Shown in pieces: positions 63,055 through 64,000 of a stretch of DNA of 64,000 nucleotides. Each line of letters starts with the position of its first letter. The stretch's first letter is position 1. The DNA comes from Rhodospirillaceae bacterium (GTDB taxonomy: Bacteria; Pseudomonadota; Alphaproteobacteria; MPNO01; UBA2964): NCBI GenBank assembly GCA_002720855.1, contig PBIN01000015.1, positions 558,001-622,000 on the forward strand, given 5' to 3'. The notes under the pieces are model-generated. The model worked only from the letters and a program-made list of their open reading frames with translations, ran no database searches and was not told where the DNA came from. The position numbers and the translations under genes were made by a program.

Positions 63055-64000
63055 GTGAGCTCGGTTGCAGTCATTCTGAAGGGCTACCCGCGACTTTCTG
63101 AAACCTTTATCGCACAGGAAATCCTCGGCCTCGAAGAAGCAGAAATAGATATACAAATCTATTCATTACGCAAGCCAACCGATAAAACCTCTCACCCAAT
63201 TCATCAGGAAATCAGGGCACCGGTCGTATATTTGCCGGAATATCTGTATAAAGAGCCGGTACGACTTTGGAGGGCCTGGAAGTATGTCCGGGCACTACAG
63301 TCATACCGAAAAGTATATTCATTATGGATCAATGACTTAAAGAGGGATTTCACGCCAAATCGGGTGCGGCGATTTGGCCAGGCGGTAGTGCTAGCAGCTG
63401 AAATTCCTACCCAAATTTCGCATCTATATGCCCACTTTCTACATACACCTGCGTCAGTTACACGTTATGCCGCACAACTTTTAGGTATATCATGGTCTGT
63501 TTCAGCACATGCTGTCGATATATGGACGACACCTGATTGGGAGAAGCGAGAAAAGCTAGATGACTGCAGCTGGGCCACAACATGCTCCGATATCGCGTCA
63601 AAGCACCTCAAAGAACTGGCCGCTAACCCGGAACAGGTTTCCTTAATTTATCATGGATTGGATCTGACGCGATTTTCAAAGCCCGCTAAGGCAAAATCGC
63701 CAAGGAACGGATCGTCTAAAAGCGACCCAATTAGGCTTCTAACGGTAGGACGCGCCGTCGAAAAAAAGGGTCATGACATTGTCATCGCCGCTCTGAGCGC
63801 GCTTCCACCATCACTAAATTGGCGATGGACACATATTGGCGGCGGATTACTTGTGAAAAAACTCAAGAAACAGGCCGCTTCTGCTGGCATCTCCGAAAAA
63901 ATCGATTGGCGCGGCAGTCTTCCGCAAAATGAGGTTATGGAGGCCTATAATTCAGCGGATTTGTTCGTTTTGGCCAATCGGGTCGCAAAAAATGGAGATC
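63055..64000 (+). CDS. GT4-like glycosyltransferase (3' partial at window edge)
   Basis: The frame runs from GTG 63055 off the right end, giving 315 residues. It starts VAVILKGYPRLSETFIAQEI, a common opening of exopolysaccharide glycosyltransferases, has HLYAHFLHTPASVTRYAA with AHF conserved in this group, then RLLTVGRAVEKKGHDIVIAA opening the donor domain, and SADLFVLANRV before the cut. The Glu motif would lie just beyond the edge. It is a second glycan gene, unconnected to the main locus in this window. Confidence 0.8.
   Translation, partial: MSSVAVILKGYPRLSETFIAQEILGLEEAEIDIQIYSLRKPTDKTSHPIHQEIRAPVVYLPEYLYKEPVRLWRAWKYVRALQSYRKVYSLWINDLKRDFTPNRVRRFGQAVVLAAEIPTQISHLYAHFLHTPASVTRYAAQLLGISWSVSAHAVDIWTTPDWEKREKLDDCSWATTCSDIASKHLKELAANPEQVSLIYHGLDLTRFSKPAKAKSPRNGSSKSDPIRLLTVGRAVEKKGHDIVIAALSALPPSLNWRWTHIGGGLLVKKLKKQAASAGISEKIDWRGSLPQNEVMEAYNSADLFVLANRVAKNGD

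Overview
The window reads as chromosomal DNA of an alphaproteobacterium with moderate GC (close to 50% by eye). Pointers are the 1622-residue NAD-glutamate dehydrogenase, the Trm112/LON-domain/thioredoxin-TPR neighbourhood, the aminotransferase-ftsK-lolA-xthA run and a ROSE-type heat-shock leader. I cannot name a genus. No phage, insertion sequence or CRISPR array was seen. The left end cuts a gene (first CDS lacks its 5' end) and the right end cuts a glycosyltransferase.

Region 1 (1-16.4 kb, all + strand) is a surface-glycan decoration cluster. Its core, 2268-7292, is four consecutive genes whose families match, in conserved relative order, the Campylobacter jejuni Cj1418-Cj1417-Cj1416-Cj1415 enzymes that make activated phosphoramidate for the capsule: a PEP-synthase-like L-glutamine kinase (here fused to an N-terminal nucleotidyltransferase-like domain), a class I amidotransferase-fold hydrolase, a cytidylyltransferase and an APS-kinase-like CDP-amidate kinase. 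Around it lie an SpsF-like cytidylyltransferase, WbqC, an SGNH-like protein, three sulfotransferase-fold proteins, a NodU-type carbamoyltransferase, a GT2 glycosyltransferase, an FkbM methyltransferase and a NodB-type deacetylase. The product of the last core enzyme would be a 3'-phosphonucleotide resembling PAPS, so the sulfotransferase-fold proteins are candidate phosphoramidoyl transferases. This is the most exciting part of the window.

Region 2 (16.4-35.2 kb) is an O-antigen or capsule assembly locus: one reverse-strand ABC exporter, then a + strand run with the UDP-ManNAc3NAcA genes (WbpE-like aminotransferase, fused WbpB-WbpD, WbpI-like epimerase), six GT4 glycosyltransferases, two methyltransferases, a Wzy-like polymerase, an SDR epimerase or reductase that appears to start at CTG, and a WbpM-type dehydratase. 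Many genes use TTG/GTG starts and 4-bp NTGA overlaps. No Wzx, no phosphoglycosyl transferase and no UDP-GlcNAc 6-dehydrogenase is visible.

Region 3 (35.2-60.9 kb) is housekeeping: purH and a cupin protein, a deacetylase-family protein, NAD-GDH, two uncharacterised membrane proteins, tRNA-Gly(GCC), prolyl-tRNA deacylase, a thioredoxin/TPR co-chaperone, LON-domain protein, Trm112, DUF971, a flavin-dependent halogenase, a UbiH-type monooxygenase, amtB behind a sigma-54 promoter, an aminotransferase, ftsK, lolA, a PuuD-type hydrolase, xthA and hsp20. The hsp20 gene has a perfect sigma-32 promoter and a three-hairpin ROSE-like RNA thermometer. A decayed LonB-type protease remnant sits at 45.4-45.7 kb.

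Region 4 (60.4-64 kb) holds a cyclic-nucleotide-binding protein, an ABC transporter gene that has lost its 5' part and carries an in-frame amber codon, a 3' gene fragment on the opposite strand, and a truncated glycosyltransferase at the window edge.
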